Positions 16,581-25,455 of a stretch of 64,000 nucleotides of DNA are shown here, in pieces (the first letter of the stretch is position 1; the number at the start of each line of letters is the position of its first letter). Origin of the DNA: Burkholderia seminalis DSM 23518 (GTDB lineage Bacteria; Pseudomonadota; Gammaproteobacteria; Burkholderiales; Burkholderiaceae); assembly GCF_902832885.1 (NCBI RefSeq), contig NZ_CADFDK010000006.1:1-64000 (forward strand), in the 5' to 3' direction. The translations under genes and the position numbers were made by a program. The notes under the pieces were generated by a model. It worked only from the letters and a program-made list of their open reading frames with translations. It was not told the origin of the DNA and made no database searches.

Positions 16581-17702
16581 ATGCGACACCTCGTTACCGC
16601 GCTCTCGGTGGCCGTTGCCGCCGGCGCGCTGACTTCCGCGCACGCGCAGGAAGTCGTGATGATCGGCCATTCGGCGCCGCTCACCGGGCCGCAGGCCGCG
16701 AACGGCAAGGACAACGAAAACGGCGCGCGGCTCGCCGTGGACGAACTCAACAAGGCCGGCATCAAGGTCGCCGGCAAGGCCGTCACGTTCAAACTGGTTT
16801 CCGAAGACGACCAGGCCGACCCGAAGGTCGGCGTGCAGGTCGCGCAGAACCTCGTCGACAAGGGCGTCGTCGCGGTGCTCGGACCGTACAACTCGGGCGT
16901 CGCGATCCCCGCGTCGCGCGTGTACTCGACTGCCGGCGTGCCGATCCTGCCGGTCGCGTCGAACCCGGCGCTGACGAAGCAGGGCTTCAAGAACATCTTC
17001 CGGATCGGCGCGAGCGATGAACAGCTCGGCGGCACGATGGCGACGTTCGCCGCGAAGACGCTGAACGCGAAGACGGCCGCCGTGATCGACGATCGCACCG
17101 CTTACGGGCAGGGCGTTGCCGAGCAGTTCATGAACGTCGCGAAGGCGAACGGGATCCGGATCGTCGACCAGGAGTATACGAACTCGTCGGCCACCGACTT
17201 CCTCGGCATCCTCACCAAGATCAAGGCCGCCAACCCCGACGTGATCTTCCTCGGCGGTTATGCGGCGCAGGGCGCGCCGATGGCCAAGCAGATGAAGCAG
17301 CGCGGGCTGCGCGCGAAGCTGCTCGGCGGCGACGGCATCTGCTCGGCGGACATGGGCAAGGTCGCGGGCGACGCGGCATCGATCGTCTACTGCGCGCAGG
17401 GCGGCGTCGCGCTCGAGAAGACGGCGGCCGGACGCGCGTTCCTGAAGAAGTACCACGACACCTATCACACCGATACGCAGGTCTATGGCGTCAACTACTA
17501 CGACGGGATGAAGTTGCTCGCCGACGCGATGGTCAAGGCCGGTACGACCACCGACAAGGCGAAGCTGATCGCGCAGCTCGCGAAGTCGAACTATGCGGGC
17601 GTCGCGGGCACCTATTCGTTCGACGCGAACGGCGACCTGAAGGGCGCGCCGACGACCGTCTACGTGATCCGCAACGGCCTGCCGGAGCCGTACGCGAAGT
17701 AA
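16581..17702 (+). CDS. Branched-chain amino-acid-type ABC transporter substrate-binding protein
   Basis: This 373-residue periplasmic protein has a signal peptide ending TSAHA-Q and the Leu/Ile/Val-binding fold: VMIGHSAPLTGPQAANGKDNE is cut short here but is the usual first strand, followed by KLVSEDDQADPKVGV, VLGPYNSGVAIPASRVY and GVNYYDGMKLLADAM. Such LivK-like proteins capture amino acids or amides for a Liv-type ABC importer. No permease or ATPase gene lies nearby, so it must share a transporter from elsewhere. ATG 16581 with AGGAG 5 bp upstream was chosen. Its position suggests that it binds hydroxyproline or a related imino acid, which is inference. Confidence 0.85.
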   Translation: MRHLVTALSVAVAAGALTSAHAQEVVMIGHSAPLTGPQAANGKDNENGARLAVDELNKAGIKVAGKAVTFKLVSEDDQADPKVGVQVAQNLVDKGVVAVLGPYNSGVAIPASRVYSTAGVPILPVASNPALTKQGFKNIFRIGASDEQLGGTMATFAAKTLNAKTAAVIDDRTAYGQGVAEQFMNVAKANGIRIVDQEYTNSSATDFLGILTKIKAANPDVIFLGGYAAQGAPMAKQMKQRGLRAKLLGGDGICSADMGKVAGDAASIVYCAQGGVALEKTAAGRAFLKKYHDTYHTDTQVYGVNYYDGMKLLADAMVKAGTTTDKAKLIAQLAKSNYAGVAGTYSFDANGDLKGAPTTVYVIRNGLPEPYAK

Positions 17703-17723
17703 CCGGCGCCCACGCTTGCCACC

Positions 17724-17753
17724 GGACGGCGGCGCGGCCGCCGTCCTTCGTTT
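17724..17753 (+). terminator. Hairpin between the binding-protein gene and lhpH
   Basis: A perfect 10-bp stem (GGACGGCGGC/GCCGCCGTCC) with a 3-nt loop is followed by TTCGTTT. It may end or attenuate the upstream transcript; lhpH begins only 18 bp later and so may depend on read-through. Confidence 0.6.
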
Positions 17754-17771
17754 CAACGCATCCGATTCGAC

Positions 17772-18779
17772 ATGAAAATTTCCCGATCCCTTTCCACCGT
17801 CGAAGTCCATACGGGCGGCGAGGCGTTCCGCATCGTCACGAGCGGGCTGCCGCGCCTGCCCGGCGACACGATCGTCCAGCGCCGCGCGTGGCTCAAGGCG
17901 CACGCCGACGAGATCCGCCGCGCGCTGATGTTCGAGCCGCGCGGCCACGCCGACATGTACGGCGGCTACCTGACCGAGCCGGTCACGCCGAATGCCGATT
18001 TCGGCGTGATCTTCGTGCACAACGAAGGCTACAGCGACCATTGCGGGCACGGCGTGATCGCCTTGTCGACCGCCGCCGTCGAGCTCGGCTGGGTGCAGCG
18101 CACGGTGCCGGAAACGCGGGTCGGCATCGACGCGCCGTGCGGCTTCATCGAGGCCTTCGTCCGGTGGGACGGCGAGCATGCGGGGCCCGTGCGCTTCGTC
18201 AACGTGCCGTCGTTCATCTGGCAGCGCGACGTGTCGGTCGAGACGCCGTCGTTCGGCACCGTGACCGGCGACATCGCGTACGGCGGCGCGTTCTATTTCT
18301 ACGTCGACGGTGCGCCGTTCGACCTGCCGGTGCGCGAGTCGGCGGTCGAGAAACTGATCCGCTTCGGCGCGGAAGTGAAGGCCGCCGCGAACGCGAAGTA
18401 CCCGGTCGTGCATCCGGAAATCCCGGAGATCAACCACATCTACGGCACGATCGTCGCGAATGCGCCGCGCCATCCGGGCTCGACGCAGGCGAACTGCTGC
18501 GTGTTCGCGGATCGCGAGGTCGACCGCTCGCCCACGGGCTCCGGCACCGGCGGCCGTGTCGCGCAGCTGTACCAGCGCGGGTTGCTCGCGGCCGGCGACA
18601 CGCTCGTCAACGAATCGATCGTCGGCACGGTCTTCAAGGGGCGCGTGCTGCGCGAAACGACGGTCGGCGACATCCCGGCCGTGATTCCGGAGGTGGAGGG
18701 CAGTGCGCACATCTGCGGGTTCGCGAACTGGATCGTCGACGAGCGCGATCCGCTGACTTACGGCTTCCTCGTGCGCTGA
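17772..18779 (+). CDS. lhpH: trans-3-hydroxy-L-proline dehydratase (proline racemase superfamily)
   Basis: This 335-residue protein is a proline-racemase-superfamily member (VEVHTGGEAFRIV, GYLTEPVTPNADFGVIF, NHIYGTIV). The two catalytic positions are Cys91 (SDHCGHG) and Thr255 (DRSPTGSGTGG). Racemases and 4-hydroxyproline epimerases have Cys at both places; Cys plus Thr is the signature of trans-3-hydroxy-L-proline dehydratases, which make Δ1-pyrroline-2-carboxylate. The neighbouring lhpI reductase would turn that product into proline. The assignment therefore rests both on active-site residues and on the gene context. No strong ribosome site precedes the ATG. Confidence 0.82.
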   Translation: MKISRSLSTVEVHTGGEAFRIVTSGLPRLPGDTIVQRRAWLKAHADEIRRALMFEPRGHADMYGGYLTEPVTPNADFGVIFVHNEGYSDHCGHGVIALSTAAVELGWVQRTVPETRVGIDAPCGFIEAFVRWDGEHAGPVRFVNVPSFIWQRDVSVETPSFGTVTGDIAYGGAFYFYVDGAPFDLPVRESAVEKLIRFGAEVKAAANAKYPVVHPEIPEINHIYGTIVANAPRHPGSTQANCCVFADREVDRSPTGSGTGGRVAQLYQRGLLAAGDTLVNESIVGTVFKGRVLRETTVGDIPAVIPEVEGSAHICGFANWIVDERDPLTYGFLVR

Positions 18780-18834
18780 ACGGCGGCGCCGATCAGCCGC
18801 CGTCGAGCCGTTTCCCGGTTGTCGTACCAGGTTT

Positions 18835-18871
18835 GGCGCGTCGTTCCCGTTGCGGGGCACGCGCCTTTTTT
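18835..18871 (+). terminator. Rho-independent terminator after lhpH
   Basis: The stem GGCGCGT/ACGCGCC (18835-18865) with an 18-nt loop region is followed by six T. It closes the lhpH transcript ahead of the penicillin-binding protein gene. Confidence 0.75.
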
Positions 18872-18952
18872 GCGTGCGCAACACGGGCGCAGCCGCGCGG
18901 CGCGCGCCCGCGCAACGCCGCCGCGGCCGTGGGGCCGCGCGAGTTTGGTACG

Positions 18953-21529
18953 ATGCAGCCTTTTCAGCCGAGCTCCACCCGCGTGAATCGCCGAAACGTG
19001 TCGTCAGTGCGTGCTTTCTGTGCCAGATGGGTCGCGCGCGCCCAACCCGTCGCGGCTGCCGCCGTGGCGCGGGTCAAGCCTCTCGCCGCCACCGCGTGGC
19101 GCCATCTCCGTCACCCGACGCGCCGCGGCGTGCTGCTCACGGGCGCCGCCGTGCCGGCGCTGTTCGTGGCGTACGTGGTCGTGCTGATCCCGTTCACGCC
19201 GGGCATCGGCGACATCCGCAAGGCGCGCGTCGACCAGCCGGCGCAGGTGCTGTCCGCCGACGGCAAGCTGCTGGCCGAATTCAAGCCGTCCAACCGCGAG
19301 TGGGTGCCGCTCAAGCAGATCTCGCCGCACATGGTCGACGCGCTGATCGCGACCGAGGATCACCGCTTCTACGCGCATCACGGCCTCGACTGGAAGCGCA
19401 CGGCATCGGCCGCGCTCCATACGTTCTCCGGCAGCCGCCAGGGCGGCTCGACGATCACGCAGCAACTCGCGCGCAACCTGTATCCGGACGAGATCGGCCG
19501 CGCGCCGACGCTCACCCGCAAGGTGAAGGAGGCGATCACCGCGCTGAAGATCGAGGCGGTCTACAGCAAGGACCAGATCCTCGAAACCTACCTGAACACG
19601 GTGCCGTTCCTGTACAACGCGTACGGCGTCGAGATGGCCGCGCGCACCTACTTCGACAAGTCGGCCGACGAGCTCGACGTGCTCGACAGCGCGACGCTCG
19701 TCGGGATGCTGAAGGGCAACAGCTACTACAACCCGGTGCTGAACCCGGAGCGCGCGCTGCAGCGGCGCAATACGGTGCTCGGCCAGATGGTGAAGTACGG
19801 CAAGCTGTCGCCGGCGCAGTTCGCGCAGCTGCAGCGCCGGCCGCTGCGCATCGATTTCGAGCGCCAGAAGGAGCCGCCGGGGCCGGCGCCGCACTTCGCG
19901 CAGCAGTTGCGCAAGTGGTTGATCGCGTGGGCCGACCGCAACGACTACAACATCTACTCGGACGGGCTGATCGTGCGCACGACGATCGACTCGCGGCTGC
20001 AGCAGATGGCGACGCAGGCGCTCACGCTGCAGGGCAACCAGTTGCAGGGCATCGCGAACGGCGCATGGAGCGGCCGCGACGGCTGCGGCACCGACAACGA
20101 GGTGTTCCGCACCTTCATGCGCGAGTCGCCCGAGTACAAGGCCGCGCAGGACGCCGGCAAGGACGACGCGGCCGCGATGAAGCTGCTCGCGGCCGACCGT
20201 GGCTTCATGCGCGCGCTGTGCAAGGCGAAGACCGACGTTCAGGCGGGTTTCCTCGCGATCGATCCGCGTGACGGGCAGATCCGCGCCTGGGTCGGCAGCC
20301 GCGATTTCACCCGCGAGCCGTTCGACCACGTCGCGCAGGCGCGGCGCCAGCCCGGCTCGACGTTCAAGCCGTTCGTCTATGGTGTCGCGTTCGCGAAGGG
20401 AATGAAGCCGGACGACACGTTCATCGACCAGCCGGTCGAGATCCCGCTGAAGGGCGGCGAGATCTGGCGGCCGAACGACGACGTGCCGCCGACCGGCAAG
20501 CCGATGACGCTGCGCGACGCGGTCGCGCTGTCGCGCAACCGGATCACCGCGCAGGTGATGGAGCAGGTCGGGCCGGCCGCGGTCGCGCGGCTCGCGCGCG
20601 ACATGGGCGTGCGCGAAAGCCCGCTCGAACGCGTGCCGTCGCTCGCGCTCGGCACGAGCCCGGTCACGCTCAAGGAGATGGTTGCGTCTTACGCGACGAT
20701 CGCGAACGGCGGGCTGTACGTCGAGCCGCAGATGGTCACGCGCATCGAGAACCGCCAGGGCGAGGTGCTCGCCGAATACGCGCCGGCGCCGCCCGAACGG
20801 GCGCTCGACGCCGAAACCGACAAGACGCTGCTCGGCGTGATGCGCGACGTCGTGACGCGCGGCACGGGCGGCAGCATCCGCACGCGTTTCGGGATCCGCG
20901 GCGACGTGGCCGGCAAGACGGGCACGACGCAGGACAACGCGGACGGCTGGTTCATCCTGATGCAGCCGGGCCTCGTCGCCGGCGCGTGGGTCGGCTTCGA
21001 CGACGGCCGCGTGACGCTGCGCAGCGACTACTGGGGGCAGGGCGCGCACAGCGCGCTGCCGATCGTCGGCGATTTCTTCCAGCGTGCGCAACGCGCCCGC
21101 CTCGTCGACGCGAAGGCGAAGTTCGATACCGAGCCGTCACCCGGCTGGTTCGCGTCGCTGCGCGAGCGTGTGACGGACCTGTTCGACACGTGGTTCCCGC
21201 CCGAATCGAAGAAGGCGTCCGCGCCTGTCAGGACACAGCGTATCGAGCGTCCGCCCGAGGTCGACGAAGGTGCGGCTTCGGATGCGTCGGCCGCATCGGC
21301 ACCCGAGGCCGCGTCCGGCGGTCTCGTCGAGGAATGGGTGCCGGCGTCCGAAGTGGCCGCATCGGCCGCCGCGTTGTCGGCGGGCGCGTCCCAACCGCAG
21401 CCCGCGCAGCCGCCGGCGAGCGCCGGCACGACGAGCGGCGGCAGCGCGGGCCTTGCTGCGGCGCCTGCCGCCGCGCCACTGCAGCCGCCGGCGCCGTCCG
21501 CGCCCGACGCGAGCGGCGCTTCCCAGTAA
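18953..21529 (+). CDS. Class A penicillin-binding protein (PBP1A/1B type)
   Basis: The 858-residue bifunctional enzyme builds peptidoglycan in the periplasm. After a long basic N-terminus and one membrane anchor (about 58-80) comes the glycosyltransferase family 51 domain with catalytic Glu135 in IATEDHRFYAHHG and GGSTITQQLARNLY. The transpeptidase domain has Ser469 and Lys472 (STFK), SRN (VALSRNRI) and KTG starting at Lys655. The C-terminal 130 residues are Ala/Pro/Ser-rich and likely disordered, which is longer than in many homologues. ATG 18953 was selected as the first plausible start after the lhpH terminator. It is probably a second PBP1 paralogue in addition to a main-chromosome mrcA. 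Confidence 0.88.
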   Translation: MQPFQPSSTRVNRRNVSSVRAFCARWVARAQPVAAAAVARVKPLAATAWRHLRHPTRRGVLLTGAAVPALFVAYVVVLIPFTPGIGDIRKARVDQPAQVLSADGKLLAEFKPSNREWVPLKQISPHMVDALIATEDHRFYAHHGLDWKRTASAALHTFSGSRQGGSTITQQLARNLYPDEIGRAPTLTRKVKEAITALKIEAVYSKDQILETYLNTVPFLYNAYGVEMAARTYFDKSADELDVLDSATLVGMLKGNSYYNPVLNPERALQRRNTVLGQMVKYGKLSPAQFAQLQRRPLRIDFERQKEPPGPAPHFAQQLRKWLIAWADRNDYNIYSDGLIVRTTIDSRLQQMATQALTLQGNQLQGIANGAWSGRDGCGTDNEVFRTFMRESPEYKAAQDAGKDDAAAMKLLAADRGFMRALCKAKTDVQAGFLAIDPRDGQIRAWVGSRDFTREPFDHVAQARRQPGSTFKPFVYGVAFAKGMKPDDTFIDQPVEIPLKGGEIWRPNDDVPPTGKPMTLRDAVALSRNRITAQVMEQVGPAAVARLARDMGVRESPLERVPSLALGTSPVTLKEMVASYATIANGGLYVEPQMVTRIENRQGEVLAEYAPAPPERALDAETDKTLLGVMRDVVTRGTGGSIRTRFGIRGDVAGKTGTTQDNADGWFILMQPGLVAGAWVGFDDGRVTLRSDYWGQGAHSALPIVGDFFQRAQRARLVDAKAKFDTEPSPGWFASLRERVTDLFDTWFPPESKKASAPVRTQRIERPPEVDEGAASDASAASAPEAASGGLVEEWVPASEVAASAAALSAGASQPQPAQPPASAGTTSGGSAGLAAAPAAAPLQPPAPSAPDASGASQ

Positions 21530-21608
21530 CGAAGCCGTTCAGATTTCGCGCGATGCTGCCGTAATCAAGTTGTCACGACAGCTCGCGCGGTCGCTCCGCG
21601 CCTCTCCG

Positions 21609-22484
21609 ATGCGGCTTTCCCCCGACTACGTCGCACTCGCGCGCGACGATCTTTGCGCCGGCGTTCCGCTCGGCTTCGATCTCTACGATGCCGACGGCGC
21701 CGCACTGCTGCCGGCCGGCACGACACTGCGCGATGCCGCGCAGCACGCTTTCCTGTTCGACCATTTCCGGCCCATGCGCCGTCGCGGCGACGCCGACGCC
21801 GATCCGCGCGCGCAGGCCGCGATGCCGCCGGCCACGCGCATGGGACTGTCGGCGGGTGCCGCGATCGGCATCCGCCGCCGGGTCGGCACGACACGCGCGT
21901 TGCAGCGCTGCCGGCTGATCGGCGTCGCCGCATCGGGCGCGCTGTTCGTCGAGCCGCAGCCGGCGGCCGTGCTGGAATTCGTGCGCGGTGACGACATCGA
22001 GGCGGTCGCGATCGGCCGCGCCGCGGTGTCCCGTTTCGGTGCGACGATCGAGGCGGTGCAGGCGTCGGGGGCCGCGCCGTTCATGATCCTGTCGCCTCCC
22101 GGCTTCGTCGACCGGCTGCGCACGCGCGCGGAGCCGCGCGTGCCGGTACGGATCGCGGCCTGCTGCGCGGGCGGAGCGGACCCTGCGGAAGGCATCGGGA
22201 TGGTGCGCGACATCAGCCTGAACGGGCTGTCGATTGCCGTCGACCGGACGATCGCCGCAACCGGCGAGCCGTTGCGCGTGCTGCTCCCGTATGCGGCCGC
22301 CGACCGGGTCGAGCTGCTGGCGCTCGACGGCACGGTGCGCGCCGTCCATGCCGATCCGGCGACGCCGGCGCTGACGCTGCATCACACGGCGTTCGGCGAA
22401 CCCGCCGACGGCGACCGGGTCCGCCTGAAGGCGCTGCTGTTCGACCGGCTGATGGCGTCGGCGGATACCGATCGCCTGCGCTGA
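21609..22484 (+). CDS. PilZ-domain protein with YcgR-like N-terminal domain
   Basis: The 291-residue cytosolic protein has a C-terminal PilZ domain with both c-di-GMP contact motifs, RxxxR (RAEPR, 173-177) and DxSxxG (DISLNG, 201-206). The region before it (about 85-165) resembles the YcgR/PilZN partner domain of flagellar brake proteins. It is therefore expected to bind c-di-GMP and tune motility or surface behaviour. The first 80 residues (LGFDLYDADGAALLPAGTTL) look like the short beta segment often found at the start of c-di-GMP turnover proteins. ATG 21609 was chosen since longer frames run into the upstream gene. No flagellar gene adjoins. Confidence 0.75.
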   Translation: MRLSPDYVALARDDLCAGVPLGFDLYDADGAALLPAGTTLRDAAQHAFLFDHFRPMRRRGDADADPRAQAAMPPATRMGLSAGAAIGIRRRVGTTRALQRCRLIGVAASGALFVEPQPAAVLEFVRGDDIEAVAIGRAAVSRFGATIEAVQASGAAPFMILSPPGFVDRLRTRAEPRVPVRIAACCAGGADPAEGIGMVRDISLNGLSIAVDRTIAATGEPLRVLLPYAAADRVELLALDGTVRAVHADPATPALTLHHTAFGEPADGDRVRLKALLFDRLMASADTDRLR

Positions 22485-22708
22485 CGGAGGGCCGGCGCAC
22501 GGCGGATAGCGCATCGAGGTATTCGGTGCGCGAACGCCGATAATCATCTGATGAATCGGCTTATTCCCGCGAGATTGTACGGTTTCCGTCAACAGTGAAT
22601 TTGCGATTTAAGTATTTACCCTGATAGCCGCGACTCCTAGACTTCTACTCATGCGCAACGACCCCGAGTCCGAAGCGCCTGACAAAACAATCCTGGAGGT
22701 AACGCATC

Positions 22709-23038
22709 ATGAAATCGCTGATCAAGGCAGTTGCACTGGCCGCCCTCGTGGCCGCACCGGTCGTCTCGTTCGCCCAATCGAACCAGCAGCCGCTGACGCG
22801 CGCGCAAGTGCGCGCCGAGCTGGTCCAGCTCGAAAAGGCCGGCTACAACCCGAACGACTGGATGAACTACCCGGAAAACATCCAGGCCGCGCAAGCGAAG
22901 ATCGCCGCCGCGCAAAACACCGGCGCGCAAGCCGACGCAACGGGCTACGGCGCGAATGCCGCCGCCACGTCGCAGTCGGGCCAGCGCGTGGTCGTGCCGG
23001 CCGCCGCCGATCGCTCGTCGGTGTACTTCGGCCACTAA
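22709..23038 (+). CDS. DUF4148 secreted small protein
   Basis: The 109-residue protein has a signal peptide (MKSLIKAVALAALVAAPVVS, cleaved after FA) followed by the DUF4148 pattern LTRAQVRAELVQLEKAGYNP and a YPENIQAAQAKIAA segment. DUF4148 proteins are periplasmic or surface proteins that occur in many copies in Burkholderia; their role is unknown. GGAGG stands 8 bp before the ATG. The 224 bp upstream are relatively AT-rich and probably carry its own promoter. Confidence 0.85.
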   Translation: MKSLIKAVALAALVAAPVVSFAQSNQQPLTRAQVRAELVQLEKAGYNPNDWMNYPENIQAAQAKIAAAQNTGAQADATGYGANAAATSQSGQRVVVPAAADRSSVYFGH

Positions 23039-23082
23039 GCCGGCAGGCGCCCGCGAGGGTGCCGGACTGGCCGCTTCCGCTG

Positions 23083-23116
23083 AACCCGCGCACGGTGTCC
23101 GCCGTGCGCGGGTTTT
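23083..23116 (+). terminator. Terminator after the DUF4148 gene
   Basis: The stem AACCCGCGCACGG/CCGTGCGCGGG with a short loop is followed by four T, 45 bp after the stop codon. It may serve both the DUF4148 gene and the convergent EamA gene. Confidence 0.75.
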
Positions 23117-23138
23117 GCATTGGGGCGGCCGATCGGCA

Positions 23139-24032
23139 TCACGACCCGGCGCCCGCATGGCGGGCACGGCTCGCGAGCACGGCGGCGACACCGCCGAGGA
23201 TCGCGGCCGACGCGAGCGCGAGACGCCAGGTCGGCTGCTCCGACAAGAACAGCACGGCGCCGCACGCGGCGATCGGCGGCACCGACAACTGGACCGCAGC
23301 GGCGCGCATCGCGGTCAGGTGCCGCAGCGCGGCGTACCAGATCACGTAGCCGATGCCCGAAGTCAGCGCGCCGGACAGCACGGCGAGCGCGATGCCGGCC
23401 GGTGTCAGGTGAAGGCGGCCGGCGAGCGCGGCGCTCAACGCGAGTGCCAGCGGCGCGGCCCGCATGAAATTGCCGGCGGTCGCCGCGACCGGATCGGCGG
23501 TCCGACGGCCGCGTATCGAATAGATGCCCCATGCAATGCCGGCGACCGTCATCAGTGCGGCGCCGCCCGGCGTCGGCGCGGCGAGCCCCGGCGAGACCAG
23601 ATACAGCAACCCGGCCAGCGCCGCGCCGAATCCGGCCCAGCCCGCGGGAGCAAACCGTTCGCCGGCGCGCCAGCCGGCCGCGAACATCGTCAGTTGCACC
23701 GCGCCGAACAGGATCAGCGCGCCGGTGGCGGCGCTGACGGTCAGGTACGCGAACGAGAAGCATGCGACATACGCGAACAGCATCGCCGCCGCAGGCCAGT
23801 CCGCCGGCTGGGCGGCCCGCCGCGCCCCCGCGCGTGCGACGAGCGCGAGCATCAGCGCGCCTGACACGAGGCGCACGGTGCCGAAGCTGGCCGCGTCGAT
23901 CCGGCCGGCCTGCAGCGCAAGCCGGCACAGCAGCGAGTTCGATGCGAACGCAAGCATCGCGACCGACGTCAGCACGGCGGCGCGTGCGCCCGGCCGCACG
24001 TGCGACGCGAGTGCGGAGGCGGGCGGGCGCAT
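23139..24032 (-). CDS. EamA/DMT-superfamily transporter
   Basis: The 297-residue inner-membrane protein has ten predicted helices in two EamA halves (MLAFASNSLLCRLALQ in helix 1; ALTSGIGYVIWYAALRHLTA in the second half). It probably exports a small metabolite of unknown kind. It starts 8 bp downstream of the DUF2182 gene on the same strand, so the three genes DUF1326, DUF2182 and this transporter may form one operon. ATG 24032 is the first start after the upstream stop. Confidence 0.78.
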   Translation of the reverse strand: MRPPASALASHVRPGARAAVLTSVAMLAFASNSLLCRLALQAGRIDAASFGTVRLVSGALMLALVARAGARRAAQPADWPAAAMLFAYVACFSFAYLTVSAATGALILFGAVQLTMFAAGWRAGERFAPAGWAGFGAALAGLLYLVSPGLAAPTPGGAALMTVAGIAWGIYSIRGRRTADPVAATAGNFMRAAPLALALSAALAGRLHLTPAGIALAVLSGALTSGIGYVIWYAALRHLTAMRAAAVQLSVPPIAACGAVLFLSEQPTWRLALASAAILGGVAAVLASRARHAGAGS

Positions 24033-24040
24033 CGCGGGCC

Positions 24041-24829
24041 TCACGCGTGACCGGCGACGATCAGCGCGGCCGCGCCGAACAGCGCGGCACCGAGCGGCGC
24101 GGTGAGTTGCCGTCCCCACACGGCGTTCTTTTCGAGGGCCATCAGCGCGGCGAGCGACAGCATCCAGCCGAGACTGCCCGCACCGACGACGAACATCAGC
24201 AGCATCAGCGCCCAGCAGCAGCCGACGCAGAACAGGCCGTGACTGGCGCCCAGCGCGAACGCGTGCCGCAACGGCGAGCGGCCGCGCCAGTGGCCGATCA
24301 CGAAACCGAGCGGCGTGCGACAACGTTCGAGACAGCGCGCCTTCAATCCGCTGAACTGAAACGCGCCGGCCAGCGCAAGGACGGCCGCGCCGATCAACCA
24401 GCCGCGCCACGCCAGCGCCGGCACGTGCGCGACGCCCGCCAGCAGCAGCGCGTGCAGGCCATGCGCGACGAGACCGAAGCCGCTCCATGCCGCGACGTAG
24501 CCGAGGCCGACGAGTGCGAGCAGCCGCGCGCGGTCGGGGCGCCCCGCCACGACGCGTGAGAACGTGTCGAACAGCGTCAGCGTCGTCGGCAGCATCATCG
24601 CGAGGATCATCAGCGTCCAGGCGGCCGCGTCGAACGCGGCCGGCAGCCACAGCGCGCCGCCCGGCAGCGCGCGGCACAGCGTGCTGAACGGCAACGACGA
24701 CGCGTTCTCGCCGTGCTCGAGATAGCGCCCGTACGGGCTGCGCGTCCACGCCCACAGCGTGACCCACGCGAATCCGACGAGACTCGCGAGCACGAACGGA
24801 AACAGTCGCCGGTGCAGCCGCGCGGCCAT
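24041..24829 (-). CDS. DUF2182 integral membrane protein
   Basis: The 262-residue protein has about seven membrane helices and fits DUF2182: AAWTLMILAMMLPTTLTLF in the middle, QFSGLKARCLERCRTPLGFV, and SHGLFCVGCCWALMLLMFVVG, with paired Cys residues that suggest metal binding. Members of this family are usually encoded beside a DUF1326 protein, as here (23 bp downstream of it). The joint function is unknown; a metal-handling role is only an inference from the Cys/Met-rich helices. Confidence 0.8.
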   Translation of the reverse strand: MAARLHRRLFPFVLASLVGFAWVTLWAWTRSPYGRYLEHGENASSLPFSTLCRALPGGALWLPAAFDAAAWTLMILAMMLPTTLTLFDTFSRVVAGRPDRARLLALVGLGYVAAWSGFGLVAHGLHALLLAGVAHVPALAWRGWLIGAAVLALAGAFQFSGLKARCLERCRTPLGFVIGHWRGRSPLRHAFALGASHGLFCVGCCWALMLLMFVVGAGSLGWMLSLAALMALEKNAVWGRQLTAPLGAALFGAAALIVAGHA

Positions 24830-24852
24830 GGTCGGTTACGTGCGGCCGCGAT

Positions 24853-25455
24853 TCATGCGTCGAACTGGAACGTGCTCTGCAGCGCGTTGTGATTCTTCAG
24901 ATCGACGTCGATGCCGATCGCCGCGTTCTTCGACCGGTAGACGGGCGCCTTGCCGACGAACACGGGGGCGCCGGGCACCGTCGAGAACACGGTATCGGCC
25001 AGCGTCGTCTGCGCGCCGCTCGGGCCGAGATACGGTTCGAGTTCCGCGTGGTAGTCGGTGCCGATCGACAGCGTGCCGCGGGCGCCGACGACATCGAACG
25101 TGATCGGCGCGCGTTCGACCGACACGACCTTGCCGATCAGTTTCGCGAGCTCGGCGATCGGGCCGCCGGCCTGGCCCGTATAGACCTTGAGGAGCGCCTG
25201 CTCCTGCGCGTCGGATGCGGTGTCGCTCACGTAGATCGCGGCCGTCCAGTTGCCTTGCAGGATGTTGCCCGGCACGCGGCACACCGCGGCGATCGTGTTG
25301 CCGCCGACGTCGACGCCGTCGACGGTGCCCTTGTCGACGTGCCACGCGACGATGGTGTCGCAGACGCCGAAATCCGGATCCTCGCCGATCCAGCACGGGC
25401 AGAGTACGCGGCAGTTGCAGACCTCGAGCAGACGGCCTTCCAGGTGATAGCTCAT
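24853..25455 (-). CDS. DUF1326 domain protein
   Basis: The 200-residue soluble protein begins MSYHLEGRLLEVCNCRVLCPCWIGEDPD, shortened here to its key residues: a CNC-x4-CPCW cluster near residue 13-22 that is diagnostic for DUF1326. A fourth Cys pair (FGVCDTIVAWH, AAVCRVPGN) follows. The Cys-rich start looks like a metal or cofactor site. It is the first gene of the DUF1326-DUF2182-EamA row and has GGAGG-like sequence (CTCCAGG on the plus strand) ahead of its ATG. No biochemical role is established. Confidence 0.82.
   Translation of the reverse strand: MSYHLEGRLLEVCNCRVLCPCWIGEDPDFGVCDTIVAWHVDKGTVDGVDVGGNTIAAVCRVPGNILQGNWTAAIYVSDTASDAQEQALLKVYTGQAGGPIAELAKLIGKVVSVERAPITFDVVGARGTLSIGTDYHAELEPYLGPSGAQTTLADTVFSTVPGAPVFVGKAPVYRSKNAAIGIDVDLKNHNALQSTFQFDA

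Noticed and set aside
17772-18779. Proline racemase or 4-hydroxyproline 2-epimerase
   Set aside because: Both need a second catalytic Cys in DRSPCGTGT; this protein has Thr255 in its place.
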